NCBI GenBank assembly: GCA_937900045.1
Contig: CALCEB010000067.1
Span: 1-15,499, forward strand
Length of the DNA stretch: 15,499 nt
Reading direction: 5' to 3'
Source of the DNA: an uncultured Acidobacteriota bacterium
GTDB lineage: Bacteria > Acidobacteriota > Terriglobia > UBA7540
Positions 1 to 7,131 of this stretch are shown piece after piece. A program made the position numbers and the translations under genes. The notes beneath the pieces are model-generated. The model saw nothing but the letters and a program-made list of their open reading frames with translations, was not told where the DNA came from and did not search any database. Within the stretch, counting starts at the first letter, position 1; every line of letters begins with the position of its first letter.

Positions 1-958
1 CTGTCTGTCCATACTTGCGCTTCAGGCGGCCGATCAGCGCCAACCGGTCTTCCACTTCTTCCAGGCGGGCCGGATCTGCTTCGATTCGCTCCAGATCATC
101 GCGCAGAAAATCGGCTACATCTTCCAAGCCGTGGCGCGCCGAAGAGAATGTCTCAATTTGCTCCTTGGCGTTTGAGTCATAACGAGCCAACTCTTCCATG
201 GATTTTTCAACCGCCGCAAGTATCGAGAGGGCGGACCCTTCTTCCTCGTACAGACGAGCGAAGGCGCTGGCGGCAGCGGCCCTCACCTTCTCTACGTTGC
301 TAAGTATCCGGCGCTCTTCTTCAAGCCGCGCGTCCTCATTTATTTCGAGACGGGCGCGGTTCAACTCCTCCACCTGAAACTTCAGCACGTCCATAGCCCG
401 TAATCTCTCTTGCTCATTCTGGGCTAAGACTTCTGCCTCGCGCCTCAACTGGCTAAATTTCCTATAGGTTGAACCTACATGTTCAAGTAATTCCTCAAGG
501 CCAGCAGCTTGATCCAAAAGCTCCAGTTGAGCCTCTTGCGCAAACAACGTTACATGCTCGTTCTGCCCATGGACATCCACCAACTGCCGAGCCAGCTCCT
601 TGACGGCCGTGAGCGTCACGGGCTGGTCGTTCACCAACATGCGGCTCCGCCCCCCGGCCTGAATCTCTCGCCGCAGGATCAGTTCAGCCTCGCCGGAGGC
701 GCTCACACTGAACTCTTCCAGCCATCTCAGCCATGGAGCCTCCTTGTCCACACGGAAAATTGCGGTGACTGACGCACGATCCTTTCCCGTCCGAATCATT
801 TCCGGCGAGGCGCGCCCACCCAACGCCAAACCCAGAGCGTCCACCAGGATGGATTTTCCAGAGCCCGTTTCACCGGTCAGCAAGTTCAGTCCGGGATGAA
901 ACTCCAGGCTCAGGCTTTCCACCAAAGCGTAATTTTGGATGTGAATTTCCGAGAGCAT
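1..958 (-). CDS. recN: DNA repair protein RecN, N-terminal part (C-terminus beyond window edge)
   Basis: RecN is an SMC-like cytoplasmic ATPase that helps repair double-strand breaks with RecA. The reading frame starts at ATG 958-956 on the minus strand and runs off the left edge, giving 319 residues of a family usually about 550 long. Visible motifs are the Walker A loop GETGSGKS at residues 29-36, the RecN-type segment LVDVHGQNEH at about 126-135, a Glu/Arg/Leu-rich stretch at about 150-260 that should form coiled coil, and the family signature RLEEVEDRL...RLKRKYG at about 298-317. The C-terminal signature and Walker B motifs lie outside the window. A weak AGGA lies 11 bases before the start. 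The gene follows the EamA transporter on the same strand with a 70-base gap and could share its transcript. The truncation is a window effect, not damage. Confidence 0.95.
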   Translation of the reverse strand, partial: MLSEIHIQNYALVESLSLEFHPGLNLLTGETGSGKSILVDALGLALGGRASPEMIRTGKDRASVTAIFRVDKEAPWLRWLEEFSVSASGEAELILRREIQAGGRSRMLVNDQPVTLTAVKELARQLVDVHGQNEHVTLFAQEAQLELLDQAAGLEELLEHVGSTYRKFSQLRREAEVLAQNEQERLRAMDVLKFQVEELNRARLEINEDARLEEERRILSNVEKVRAAAASAFARLYEEEGSALSILAAVEKSMEELARYDSNAKEQIETFSSARHGLEDVADFLRDDLERIEADPARLEEVEDRLALIGRLKRKYGQT

Positions 959-1028
959 CAGTAAATCAATCCTTGCAAGGCGTCAGGTTTCTGCGAGGTA
1001 CCGCCCCCTATGAGAAAACAATCGCCTC

Positions 1029-1934
1029 TCACGCGCTCACCAGGACGATCCCCATAAAAATCAGAACAATTCCAATCCATTGTGACCAATACAGCCTCTC
1101 ACGCAGAAATATCCAAGCCAGTCCCATGGTCACCGCGCCGAAGAGCGAACAAAGCACCGTCACTACGGAAACCTGCTCCGTCGTCATCCCGACGCTGGTC
1201 AGAACAAATGCCGTGGTGTCCAGTACGCCCGTCCCCGCGAGCAGCCACCACGTGCGGGCATCCGGCAGACGTAGCGGCTGCCGCGCCGGAGCGGAGGCGC
1301 CCGCTAACATCAGCAATGCTACCACCCGGAAAATCCAAATCGGGGCCACACCCCCAATCACTGGAGTCACGCGAAAGCCCAGCAGCCAAAACATGAAGCC
1401 GAAACCCACCGAAGCGACAAACGCCCAGCCCACTCCCGTGGCGAGCCAATCGCTGCCCGCGCTCTGTTGCGCTTGTACTCTGGTCGAGTCCCTTCCATTA
1501 TTTCCATTGCGGGGAGTCGCTGCCAGGATCACGCCCACCAGAGCTGCCACAAGTCCAACCCAGCGCATTCCAGTAAGCTTCTCACCACTCCATGAATCCA
1601 GCAGAATGGTCAGCGCCGGATAACTGGATGCCACCGGGGCGGCTACGGAAAGCACTCCTGTTTGAAACGCCCGGTACAGCGCGAGAGTTGCCACCACATT
1701 CAACAGCGCGGCCGCAATAGCCGCCATCCAGACGGGACCAGAGGCGAGGCGTGCAAGCCCGGCCAACTGCAATGTCCCTCGACCCACCGACAGATAGACG
1801 GTTAACCCAGCGAAACCGAAAAGCTGCATGAAGAACATGGTGCGGTAGGCGCCCACCCGTCGCGCCGCGAATCGCGCCAGGAAGTCTGCGAAACCCCAGG
1901 AAACCGCCGCCGAAAGCCCGAGAAAGATGCCCAA
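1029..1934 (-). CDS. EamA/DMT-family transporter (drug/metabolite exporter type)
   Basis: A 301-residue inner-membrane protein of the drug/metabolite transporter superfamily. It consists almost wholly of hydrophobic helices, about ten, arranged as two EamA repeats (roughly residues 3-140 and 160-300) around a polar linker rich in Asn, Gly, Arg and Gln. The N-terminus MGIFLGLSAAVSWGFADF is typical of the family, and the second half ends in a helix with LYWSQWIGIVLIFMGIVLV. The substrate cannot be read from sequence; relatives export amino acids, metabolites or drugs. The start is TTG at 1934-1932. An in-frame TGA lies five codons upstream, so no earlier start exists, and an AGGA sits 5 bases before the TTG. 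The gene is divergent from glpF and upstream of recN on the same strand. Confidence 0.88.
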   Translation of the reverse strand: MGIFLGLSAAVSWGFADFLARFAARRVGAYRTMFFMQLFGFAGLTVYLSVGRGTLQLAGLARLASGPVWMAAIAAALLNVVATLALYRAFQTGVLSVAAPVASSYPALTILLDSWSGEKLTGMRWVGLVAALVGVILAATPRNGNNGRDSTRVQAQQSAGSDWLATGVGWAFVASVGFGFMFWLLGFRVTPVIGGVAPIWIFRVVALLMLAGASAPARQPLRLPDARTWWLLAGTGVLDTTAFVLTSVGMTTEQVSVVTVLCSLFGAVTMGLAWIFLRERLYWSQWIGIVLIFMGIVLVSA

Positions 1935-2083
1935 TATTTCCTGCTCTCACCCAAAGTTTCGCCGCGCCGCCGCCTGAGCCTGATAGTCGCGCGGGAATGA
2001 CCGTAAAAGAACAAACTGATAAACAATCGCCAAACAGAGCGACTACATAGAATTGCAGAGTTTACAATGCCTGGTGCAATTTC

Positions 2084-2092
2084 TGCTATACT
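2084..2092 (+). promoter_or_regulatory. Extended -10 promoter upstream of glpF
   Basis: TGCTATACT matches an extended -10 element (TGn followed by TATACT at 2087-2092). The nearest -35-like hexamer, TTTACA at 2061-2066, is 20 bases away, which is too long for a normal spacer but tolerated by extended -10 promoters. The predicted transcription start is about 2099, some 29 bases before the glpF ATG. Confidence 0.5.
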
Positions 2093-2127
2093 CACTTGCT
2101 TTTTCAGCTTGAGTCCACTTAACCGGT

Positions 2128-2946
2128 ATGAAGAATCCACTTCTGGGCGAATGTATTGCGGAATTTTGGGGAACCTTGCTGTTGATCCTGATTGGGGATG
2201 GCGCCGTCGCGGTCAGCGTTTTTACTGGCGCACTGGATCTGACAGGGGTTGCACTGCTGTGGGGCTTGGCGGTGGCCCTGGCCATTTACATCACGGCAGG
2301 AGTCTCTGGCGCTCACATCAATCCTGCCGTCACCATAACCCTGGCCACATTTCGCGGCTTCCCTGGGCGAAAGGTTGTGCCCTATATCCTGGCTCAAGTG
2401 GCGGGAGCATTTACCGGCGCGCTGATCCTGTGGGCATTCTGGTTGGGATTTTGGGCGCCCACGGCCAAGAAGCTGGGGGTTGTCACCGGGCAGCCAGGAA
2501 GCCAGAAGTTGATGATGGTTTTCAGTTGCTTCTATCCCAATCCCGGCTCCGTCGGGATTGGACCCGGGAATTTTGCCAAAGTTTCCGCCGGTCAAGCTTT
2601 CCTGGTTGAAGCCGTACTCACGGCTTTCTTACTGGGAGCGATTTTGGCGCTCACCGATCAGAAAAACTCTGTGGCTCCGGGGAGCAATCTGGCTGGGCTT
2701 TTCATCGGCCTCACGGTTACGGCCATCGTTGGTATTGGAGCGCCACTCACCATGGACGCGGTAAACCCGGCGCGCGATTTTGGTCCTCGACTCTTCGGCT
2801 ATGTTTTGGGATACGGCCGGATCGCCTTCCCCGGCCCACGCGGAAACGAGTGGTGGATTTACATCACTGCGCCGATTGTCGGTGGACTCGCCGGCGGCGC
2901 TATCTACGACCTGATGATTCGCCCCCATTTTCCACGCACCAGTTAA
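2128..2946 (+). CDS. glpF: Glycerol facilitator, aquaglyceroporin of the MIP family
   Basis: A 272-residue inner-membrane channel that lets glycerol, and probably water and small polyols, diffuse into the cell. Both pore half-helix motifs are present: SGAHINPAVT at residues 60-69 (NPA at 65-67) and NPARDFGPRL at 213-222. The Asp at 217 directly after the second NPA-Arg is the hallmark that separates glycerol facilitators from strict water channels. The segments FSCFYPNPG and ALTDQKNSV, and the conserved helix Glu 12 and Glu 161, also match E. coli GlpF. The start ATG at 2128 gives the expected N-terminus GECIAEFWGT; no strong ribosome binding site is visible. No glycerol kinase or glycerol-3-phosphate dehydrogenase gene is adjacent, so the gene stands alone. 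It converges with the minus-strand gene ending at 3030. Confidence 0.94.
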   Translation: MKNPLLGECIAEFWGTLLLILIGDGAVAVSVFTGALDLTGVALLWGLAVALAIYITAGVSGAHINPAVTITLATFRGFPGRKVVPYILAQVAGAFTGALILWAFWLGFWAPTAKKLGVVTGQPGSQKLMMVFSCFYPNPGSVGIGPGNFAKVSAGQAFLVEAVLTAFLLGAILALTDQKNSVAPGSNLAGLFIGLTVTAIVGIGAPLTMDAVNPARDFGPRLFGYVLGYGRIAFPGPRGNEWWIYITAPIVGGLAGGAIYDLMIRPHFPRTS

Positions 2947-3029
2947 TCATAGCACCCAGCGCAGGGTCCCTTCCCGGCATCGGGTCAGGACATGCCTCCG
3001 CCAGCTTCTGGAAGACGGCGCGTGGAGCT

Positions 3030-3680
3030 TTACTGCAGGACTGCAATTGAGCAGAGGCAAACCTTCAGTTCTTCAGGCAGGTCACTCCGAACCGCAAATA
3101 GAGTCTTGCGAGAGAGTCCTCCCGGTCGCCTGAACACTCCGATCAGTTCCTCATCGCGCCGGATGAAATTGGTCCCCCGCACGGACCATTTTCTTTTTTC
3201 AATTTGGAATTCCTGTTCATGCCAGAGCAGCCGGAAGAGTGTGCGGGAAATTCCGGCTTGCCGGAAAACCTCGGCGACCAGGCGGTTTTCCTTATGAATC
3301 AAAATGGTGTGCTTGGAGGCGCCTTGTGCTTCTCGCCGGGCGCTCGATTCTATTTGGACGATTTCCCCGCCCCGGCAACCCCAGTATTCAATAATCGCAG
3401 CCCTGTGGGAGAGACCTCGGAAGCGTCCGAGCTCTGCCCGGCGCTCGTCCTGAAAAGTAAATTCCGCCATGGGCCAGTCTTCAATGGGAACGATACGGCA
3501 GAGCTGGAACTCGCCGCGATGCAGGCTTCTCCATCCGCTTTCCTCCCATTCCTGCTGGAAGGGCTTTTCGGCGTCGGCTTGCTCCAAGTGGGCCTGCCAG
3601 CGTGCCAAAGCGGTAATCAAAGTAACAGCCATCGCGATCATTACCGGCAGTAATGTGGATGCATGCACCAGCGGATTCAT
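3030..3680 (-). CDS. Membrane-anchored hypothetical protein, possible scramblase/LURP-like C-terminal domain
   Basis: I do not recognise this gene with confidence. The 216-residue product has one N-terminal hydrophobic segment at about residues 8-27 (ASTLLPVMIAMAVTLITALA), which should be a signal anchor. A Gln/Glu/Trp-rich soluble part follows. The C-terminal half (about 115-216) has alternating short strands with W-V-R-G, D-x-E-x-I-G-x-F and SDLPEELK, loosely like the scramblase/LURP-one/tubby-like fold; this is pattern resemblance only. I prefer ATG 3680-3678 because the hydrophobic segment then follows at once. ATG 3719-3717 would add 13 residues with no better ribosome binding site. The plus-strand frame over the same bases is shorter and does not look like a real protein. 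The gene stands alone and converges on glpF. Confidence 0.65.
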   Translation of the reverse strand: MNPLVHASTLLPVMIAMAVTLITALARWQAHLEQADAEKPFQQEWEESGWRSLHRGEFQLCRIVPIEDWPMAEFTFQDERRAELGRFRGLSHRAAIIEYWGCRGGEIVQIESSARREAQGASKHTILIHKENRLVAEVFRQAGISRTLFRLLWHEQEFQIEKRKWSVRGTNFIRRDEELIGVFRRPGGLSRKTLFAVRSDLPEELKVCLCSIAVLQ

Positions 3681-4235
3681 TGTGTTTCTATATCCAAATC
3701 CAACCCGTAACACGGACATTCCGGAGTATCCGGCCGGGCATCTTCGTGGCTATTCCATGTGCGCAGAGTGGAAGAAACCGCAGCCACGTTTGTTCAGAGA
3801 ACGTAACAGAACAATCCACACACAGGGTCCGCGTAAAATTATCGGCAGAGATGAAACCGGTCTTGAAGCTGTCCGGCGATTGGGACAGTGACAGCACCCG
3901 GCATCGAACGAAACAGAATCGGTTTGTTGTCCCGTCGACGCGCCGACAACAATTCAACCATCACTTCACATTCACCCTGACTTCCAATCACCCGGGGCAA
4001 ATTTTCGCATCCTCCCGGCCAGCCTCCGTTTTCACATTTTAGAAGTGGTTGAAATCAGCCATAATCTGGCCCAAAATAACCATGAGCCTCATCAAGCCAC
4101 TTCGAAAATTTGCCTTACATGGCTTGTAATTGACTGGTGAATAGTGAGTTATCGCAACGCCCTCCGCCATCCGGTTTGGCTATAGATTTGCACAGAGATA
4201 GGCTGAAGATATTAATCTGATCCAGGGGGTGCGGT
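3681..4235. other. Intergenic region with inverted repeats, no convincing gene
   Basis: About 550 bases between two divergent genes. Short open frames cross it, but their products are rich in Arg, Ser, Thr and His and have no domain-like pattern. It contains an inverted repeat TTGTTGTC/GACAACAA (3924-3931 and 3945-3952, 13-base loop) and a set of competing stems at 4042-4126. The start at 4236 has GGGGG about 5 bases upstream as a possible ribosome binding site. A weak promoter for the downstream operon may be TTGCAC at 4188-4193 with an A/T-rich -10 near 4210, but the match is poor. Confidence 0.5.
4042..4126 (+). promoter_or_regulatory. Competing inverted repeats upstream of the secreted-protein operon
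   Basis: Segment B, CAAGCCACTTC at 4093-4103, can pair with the upstream segment A, GAAGTGGTTG at 4042-4051 (ten pairs with one bulged C). Alternatively it can pair with the downstream segment C, TGGCTTG at 4120-4126 (seven perfect pairs). The two stems exclude each other, the geometry of an attenuator. They might equally be operator half-sites. No T-run follows segment C, so a terminator is not evident. Function is inferred from position only. Confidence 0.3.
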
Positions 4236-5372
4236 ATGTATCGAGTCTTGCGTAAGGATTTCCGGCATTCTCCTACCAATTTTCCGCCAGCATTTGGCTT
4301 ATGGCTGGTAACGGGTCTGGTGATGGCTTCGATTCCCTACCCTGCCTGGGCTCAGCGGGTCACGCTCTCCCCGGGGGTTCGACTGGCCATCCGCCTGGAT
4401 GAGACTATCAGCACGAAGAACCACTACTTTGGCCCGATTATTCAAGCCACGCTTGACCAAGACGTTCTGGACGCGCGGGGCAAAGTCGCCATCCCCGCCG
4501 GGGCCAGGATCAAATTGGCCATGGCTGAGCTTAAACGCGCCGGTCATGTATTTGGCCGGGCACGGGTTCGACTACGGCTTTATTCCGTGGTCGAGCCGGA
4601 CGGAACCGAAGTACCGTTGGATGGCTATGCCACACGACTGGATAACAATCACAGGCCCGGATCCGAGGGCACCTTCCACGGTCCGCGCGGGCTGGGTAAA
4701 GACGCCGCAGTGGACTTGACAGCCATGGGCACAGGGGCAGGCGCAGGCCTTGCCGTGGGTGGTCCCTGGGGCCTTCCGGCGGGGGCTGCGGCGGGAGTGT
4801 TGACTGCGGGGGTATGGACTGTAGCCCGGCGCGGTCCGGACCTGGTGCTCCCTGCGGGCACTGTAGTTGAATTTACCTTGGACCGCCCCGCCTCTGTGAA
4901 GCCGCTAGAGACTGATTCAGCTTCCGGGCAAGACGGTGGCGATGGATATTCCGGTCAGGATTCTCGCGGCGATCCCCCCGGAGCGGGAGGCGCTGCTTGG
5001 GGACAGGGCTTGGCCATTCCGCCATCCTCCGACCTCGTGGTTTTGCTCAACCAACTTCAGGACCCAAAGGCCGTCCTCGCCAAACTCGACAAAGTGCATT
5101 TTCGCAACCGGCCGGATTCGGACCGGGTCTTTGTCACATATCTGCGCGGCGTTTGCGAACTGAAGCTCTCCAAACCCAAAAAGGCGCTTAACAATCTTGA
5201 ATTAGCTTACGCCCAGGCTAAGCGTCTGAACCTGCCTGATTCCGCACAATCGGAAATCGCCCGGAATCTGGTCATGGCCTTGAAGTCGAGCTCCAAGAAC
5301 TGGCAAGCAAGCCCGCTGATGAATGATCCGCAATTGCAGGCGGTGCTGGTTGAACCGCAAGGAGGCGAATAA
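4236..5372 (+). CDS. Secreted VirB10/TrbI-like domain protein with C-terminal helical (TPR-like) tail
   Basis: A 378-residue exported protein of unknown exact role. Residues 20-39 form a hydrophobic signal segment ending AWAQ, so cleavage near residue 39 or 40 is likely; 19 mostly polar residues precede it. Residues 41-220 carry a beta-rich domain (LSPGVRLAIRLDETIST, then VAIPAGARIKL, a Gly/Ala-rich helix at 163-192, then LVLPAGTVVEFTLDRP). Its strand order resembles the C-terminal core of VirB10/TrbI and many stand-alone acidobacterial secreted proteins. Residues 222-262 are a Gly/Asp-rich linker. Residues 265-355 are helical with TPR-like spacing (LDKVHF...LRGVCELKLSKPKKALNNLELAYAQA, separate pieces). 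It is the first of four closely packed genes for exported proteins. No other type IV secretion gene is nearby, so an isolated envelope role is more likely than a secretion machine. Confidence 0.75.
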   Translation: MYRVLRKDFRHSPTNFPPAFGLWLVTGLVMASIPYPAWAQRVTLSPGVRLAIRLDETISTKNHYFGPIIQATLDQDVLDARGKVAIPAGARIKLAMAELKRAGHVFGRARVRLRLYSVVEPDGTEVPLDGYATRLDNNHRPGSEGTFHGPRGLGKDAAVDLTAMGTGAGAGLAVGGPWGLPAGAAAGVLTAGVWTVARRGPDLVLPAGTVVEFTLDRPASVKPLETDSASGQDGGDGYSGQDSRGDPPGAGGAAWGQGLAIPPSSDLVVLLNQLQDPKAVLAKLDKVHFRNRPDSDRVFVTYLRGVCELKLSKPKKALNNLELAYAQAKRLNLPDSAQSEIARNLVMALKSSSKNWQASPLMNDPQLQAVLVEPQGGE

Positions 5373-5375
5373 GCC

Positions 5376-6656
5376 ATGCGATTGTCCAAGATTGCGCTCT
5401 CCGCTGTCATGATGGCCTTGGCGGTGGCTGCCTTCGGTCAGGATTCCAGTTCGCAATCCCCCGCCAGCACCGTCCCGGCTCAGGATGTCATCGTTCCGTG
5501 GCGCCATTTTGGCCCACAACCCGCCCCAAATTCAAATGCCGGGCAGGATCGGTCGCTCAACGCTGGTTCGGTTCCCAGTTCTGCGACCATGTCCGATTCG
5601 TCAGACGATTCCGGGAATTCCCAGGCTCAGCCACAAGGCACCAACGTCCGGATCACCGAAGAAGATATTTCAAAGAAGCATCCGCACCCGCCCGAACCGC
5701 TTCAGCTTCCAGCAGCGAGTAAAGATGCGAGTCCATTGGAGAATTCTTCATCTGGAAGTTCAAACATTCAGTCTCAAACCGGGCCTGCGAACGGTAGCTC
5801 TCAATCTTCGAGCGGGAACGCTTCGCAACCTGCGGACGATTCACCAGAATCCCAGGTGGCAAGCCTCACGACGGGCTACCAGCAGCGCGAGGCGGACCGC
5901 GAGGCCCAACGCCATCAACTTGAAAAGGCGGCGGCAAAAGATCCCGCGACTCAGGCACTCGCTCAAATCCAGGAGACGCGCCTGCTGCTCGAAGGAGAGC
6001 AGGATCGCATGCAAAGCACGCAGCAGCTCTCCCAGGCTTTTGCGGCGCTGGCGGACGAGATTGCCGGCCGCGCTGCTCAGGTTCGAGGTATGGTGGGGGC
6101 CCGCAAGCAAATAGCGGAGATTTCGGATGCTGACCTTGACCGGTTGAATGATCGCACTCCACAGCTTGATCTGGCTCTGCACAACATCGCCATGATGCCG
6201 CCCTCCGGCGAAAACAATCAGATGATTCGCCGTCTTGACGCTGAACTCTCCCAGGATGAACAAGCTCGCAAACTAGACGAGGAGCACAGCCTGCAGGCGC
6301 GCCATGAAATGCAGTCCCTCCAGGCAGACGCCGTAGAGCTGGACAAAGAAGCGGCTGAAGCGAGGCAAAAATCGGCCAGCTTCGTCAAGGCCGCCCAGGA
6401 TGCCAAACTGAACGAGGGCCGTTTGGCCGACCGGCTAGAGTTCACGGTAACGCGCCAGCGCGCTGCGGATACGCTCAACTCCACTTCCAAAGCGATTGAG
6501 AGCTCGGTAGCCCTCACCGGTAACACGGCGATCAACTCCGCCGTCATGGGCTCATCCGCGGCTTCGGTTCCCACAGATCACACCGTGGATCAACTTCGTG
6601 ACTGCATTCGCAAAACTGGCGATGTTGAAGGCTGCCGCGCCAAAGGAGACCATTAG
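5376..6656 (+). CDS. Exported coiled-coil protein of unknown function
   Basis: A 426-residue protein that I cannot assign to a family. Residues 1-22 form a clear signal peptide (MRLSKIALSAVMMALAVAAFGQ). Residues about 23-165 are low-complexity and rich in Ser, Gln, Asn and Pro, probably a flexible linker across the periplasm. Residues about 165-385 are rich in Glu, Gln, Ala, Leu and Arg and should form long coiled-coil helices. Two cysteines near the end (DC...GC within about ten residues) could form a disulfide. The start is decided by an AAGGAGG sequence inside the end of the previous gene; only three bases separate the two genes. The position between a VirB10-like protein and a lytic transglycosylase suggests a structural part of the same envelope assembly. 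The protein is not homologous enough by eye to VirB5 or TrbJ to claim that. Confidence 0.8.
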   Translation: MRLSKIALSAVMMALAVAAFGQDSSSQSPASTVPAQDVIVPWRHFGPQPAPNSNAGQDRSLNAGSVPSSATMSDSSDDSGNSQAQPQGTNVRITEEDISKKHPHPPEPLQLPAASKDASPLENSSSGSSNIQSQTGPANGSSQSSSGNASQPADDSPESQVASLTTGYQQREADREAQRHQLEKAAAKDPATQALAQIQETRLLLEGEQDRMQSTQQLSQAFAALADEIAGRAAQVRGMVGARKQIAEISDADLDRLNDRTPQLDLALHNIAMMPPSGENNQMIRRLDAELSQDEQARKLDEEHSLQARHEMQSLQADAVELDKEAAEARQKSASFVKAAQDAKLNEGRLADRLEFTVTRQRAADTLNSTSKAIESSVALTGNTAINSAVMGSSAASVPTDHTVDQLRDCIRKTGDVEGCRAKGDH

Positions 6657-6658
6657 CC

Positions 6659-7120
6659 ATGCGGAAGATGAAACCGTCCTGCCTCATCGCCATCTCGATG
6701 CTGATGCTCATTCCCGTTGCCGCGCTCGCTTACCAAGATTCAAAGTCTTCAGCGCCGCCACAACCCGCAGCGGGGCAGGATTTGCATTCTAATCTCAATG
6801 CGTCCAACGGCCTCCCGGAATTCTCCCCGCCAGCAATTCGCAAAGTTCGGGTAGTGCTTTATTTTCAGGCTGCGCGCGAACCGCTGGTCAAGCTTGCGCC
6901 CCAGGTTTATGAGTTCGCTTCGAATTCCGAGCGTTGCAGGCTGAACAGCGGAGCGAACGCCTGCGATTTGCCGGCGGAACCCTTGAAGGGCAGCGACCTA
7001 AAGCAAATCTTCAAGTATTACGTGAAGGGTCCGGTCGAGGCTGCGCTCAATCAGCAGCAGCTTGATGTCCACAAGAGTGACTGGACCTGGCGACCCTACG
7101 TCAACCATCGCAACAATTAG
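6659..7120 (+). CDS. Small secreted protein of unknown function
   Basis: A 153-residue product with a signal peptide at residues 1-24 (basic MRKMK, hydrophobic core, ALA before YQ). A short Pro/Gln/Asn-rich linker follows, then a compact region at about 55-153 that starts IRKVRVVLYF and contains Cys 93 and Cys 102, possibly a disulfide. The C-terminal end has DWTWRPYVNH. No family is recognised. The ribosome binding site AAAGGAG lies in the last codons of the preceding gene, and the start follows its stop after two bases. That junction is nearly identical in layout to the one at 5356-5376, so translation of the cistrons is probably coupled. It is most likely a periplasmic partner in the four-gene operon. 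Confidence 0.75.
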   Translation: MRKMKPSCLIAISMLMLIPVAALAYQDSKSSAPPQPAAGQDLHSNLNASNGLPEFSPPAIRKVRVVLYFQAAREPLVKLAPQVYEFASNSERCRLNSGANACDLPAEPLKGSDLKQIFKYYVKGPVEAALNQQQLDVHKSDWTWRPYVNHRNN

Positions 7121-7131
7121 GCGGGCCCGCT

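Noticed and set aside
973..1623. Plus-strand open frame of 216 residues
   Set aside because: Antisense to the EamA transporter, with Thr/Pro/Ser-rich product and no domain pattern.
3204..3653. Plus-strand open frame of 149 residues
   Set aside because: Overlaps the longer minus-strand hypothetical gene, which has a membrane anchor and a more protein-like pattern.
3653..4042. Plus-strand open frame of 129 residues in the intergenic region
   Set aside because: Composition dominated by Ser, Thr, Arg and His, no ribosome binding site and no recognisable motif.
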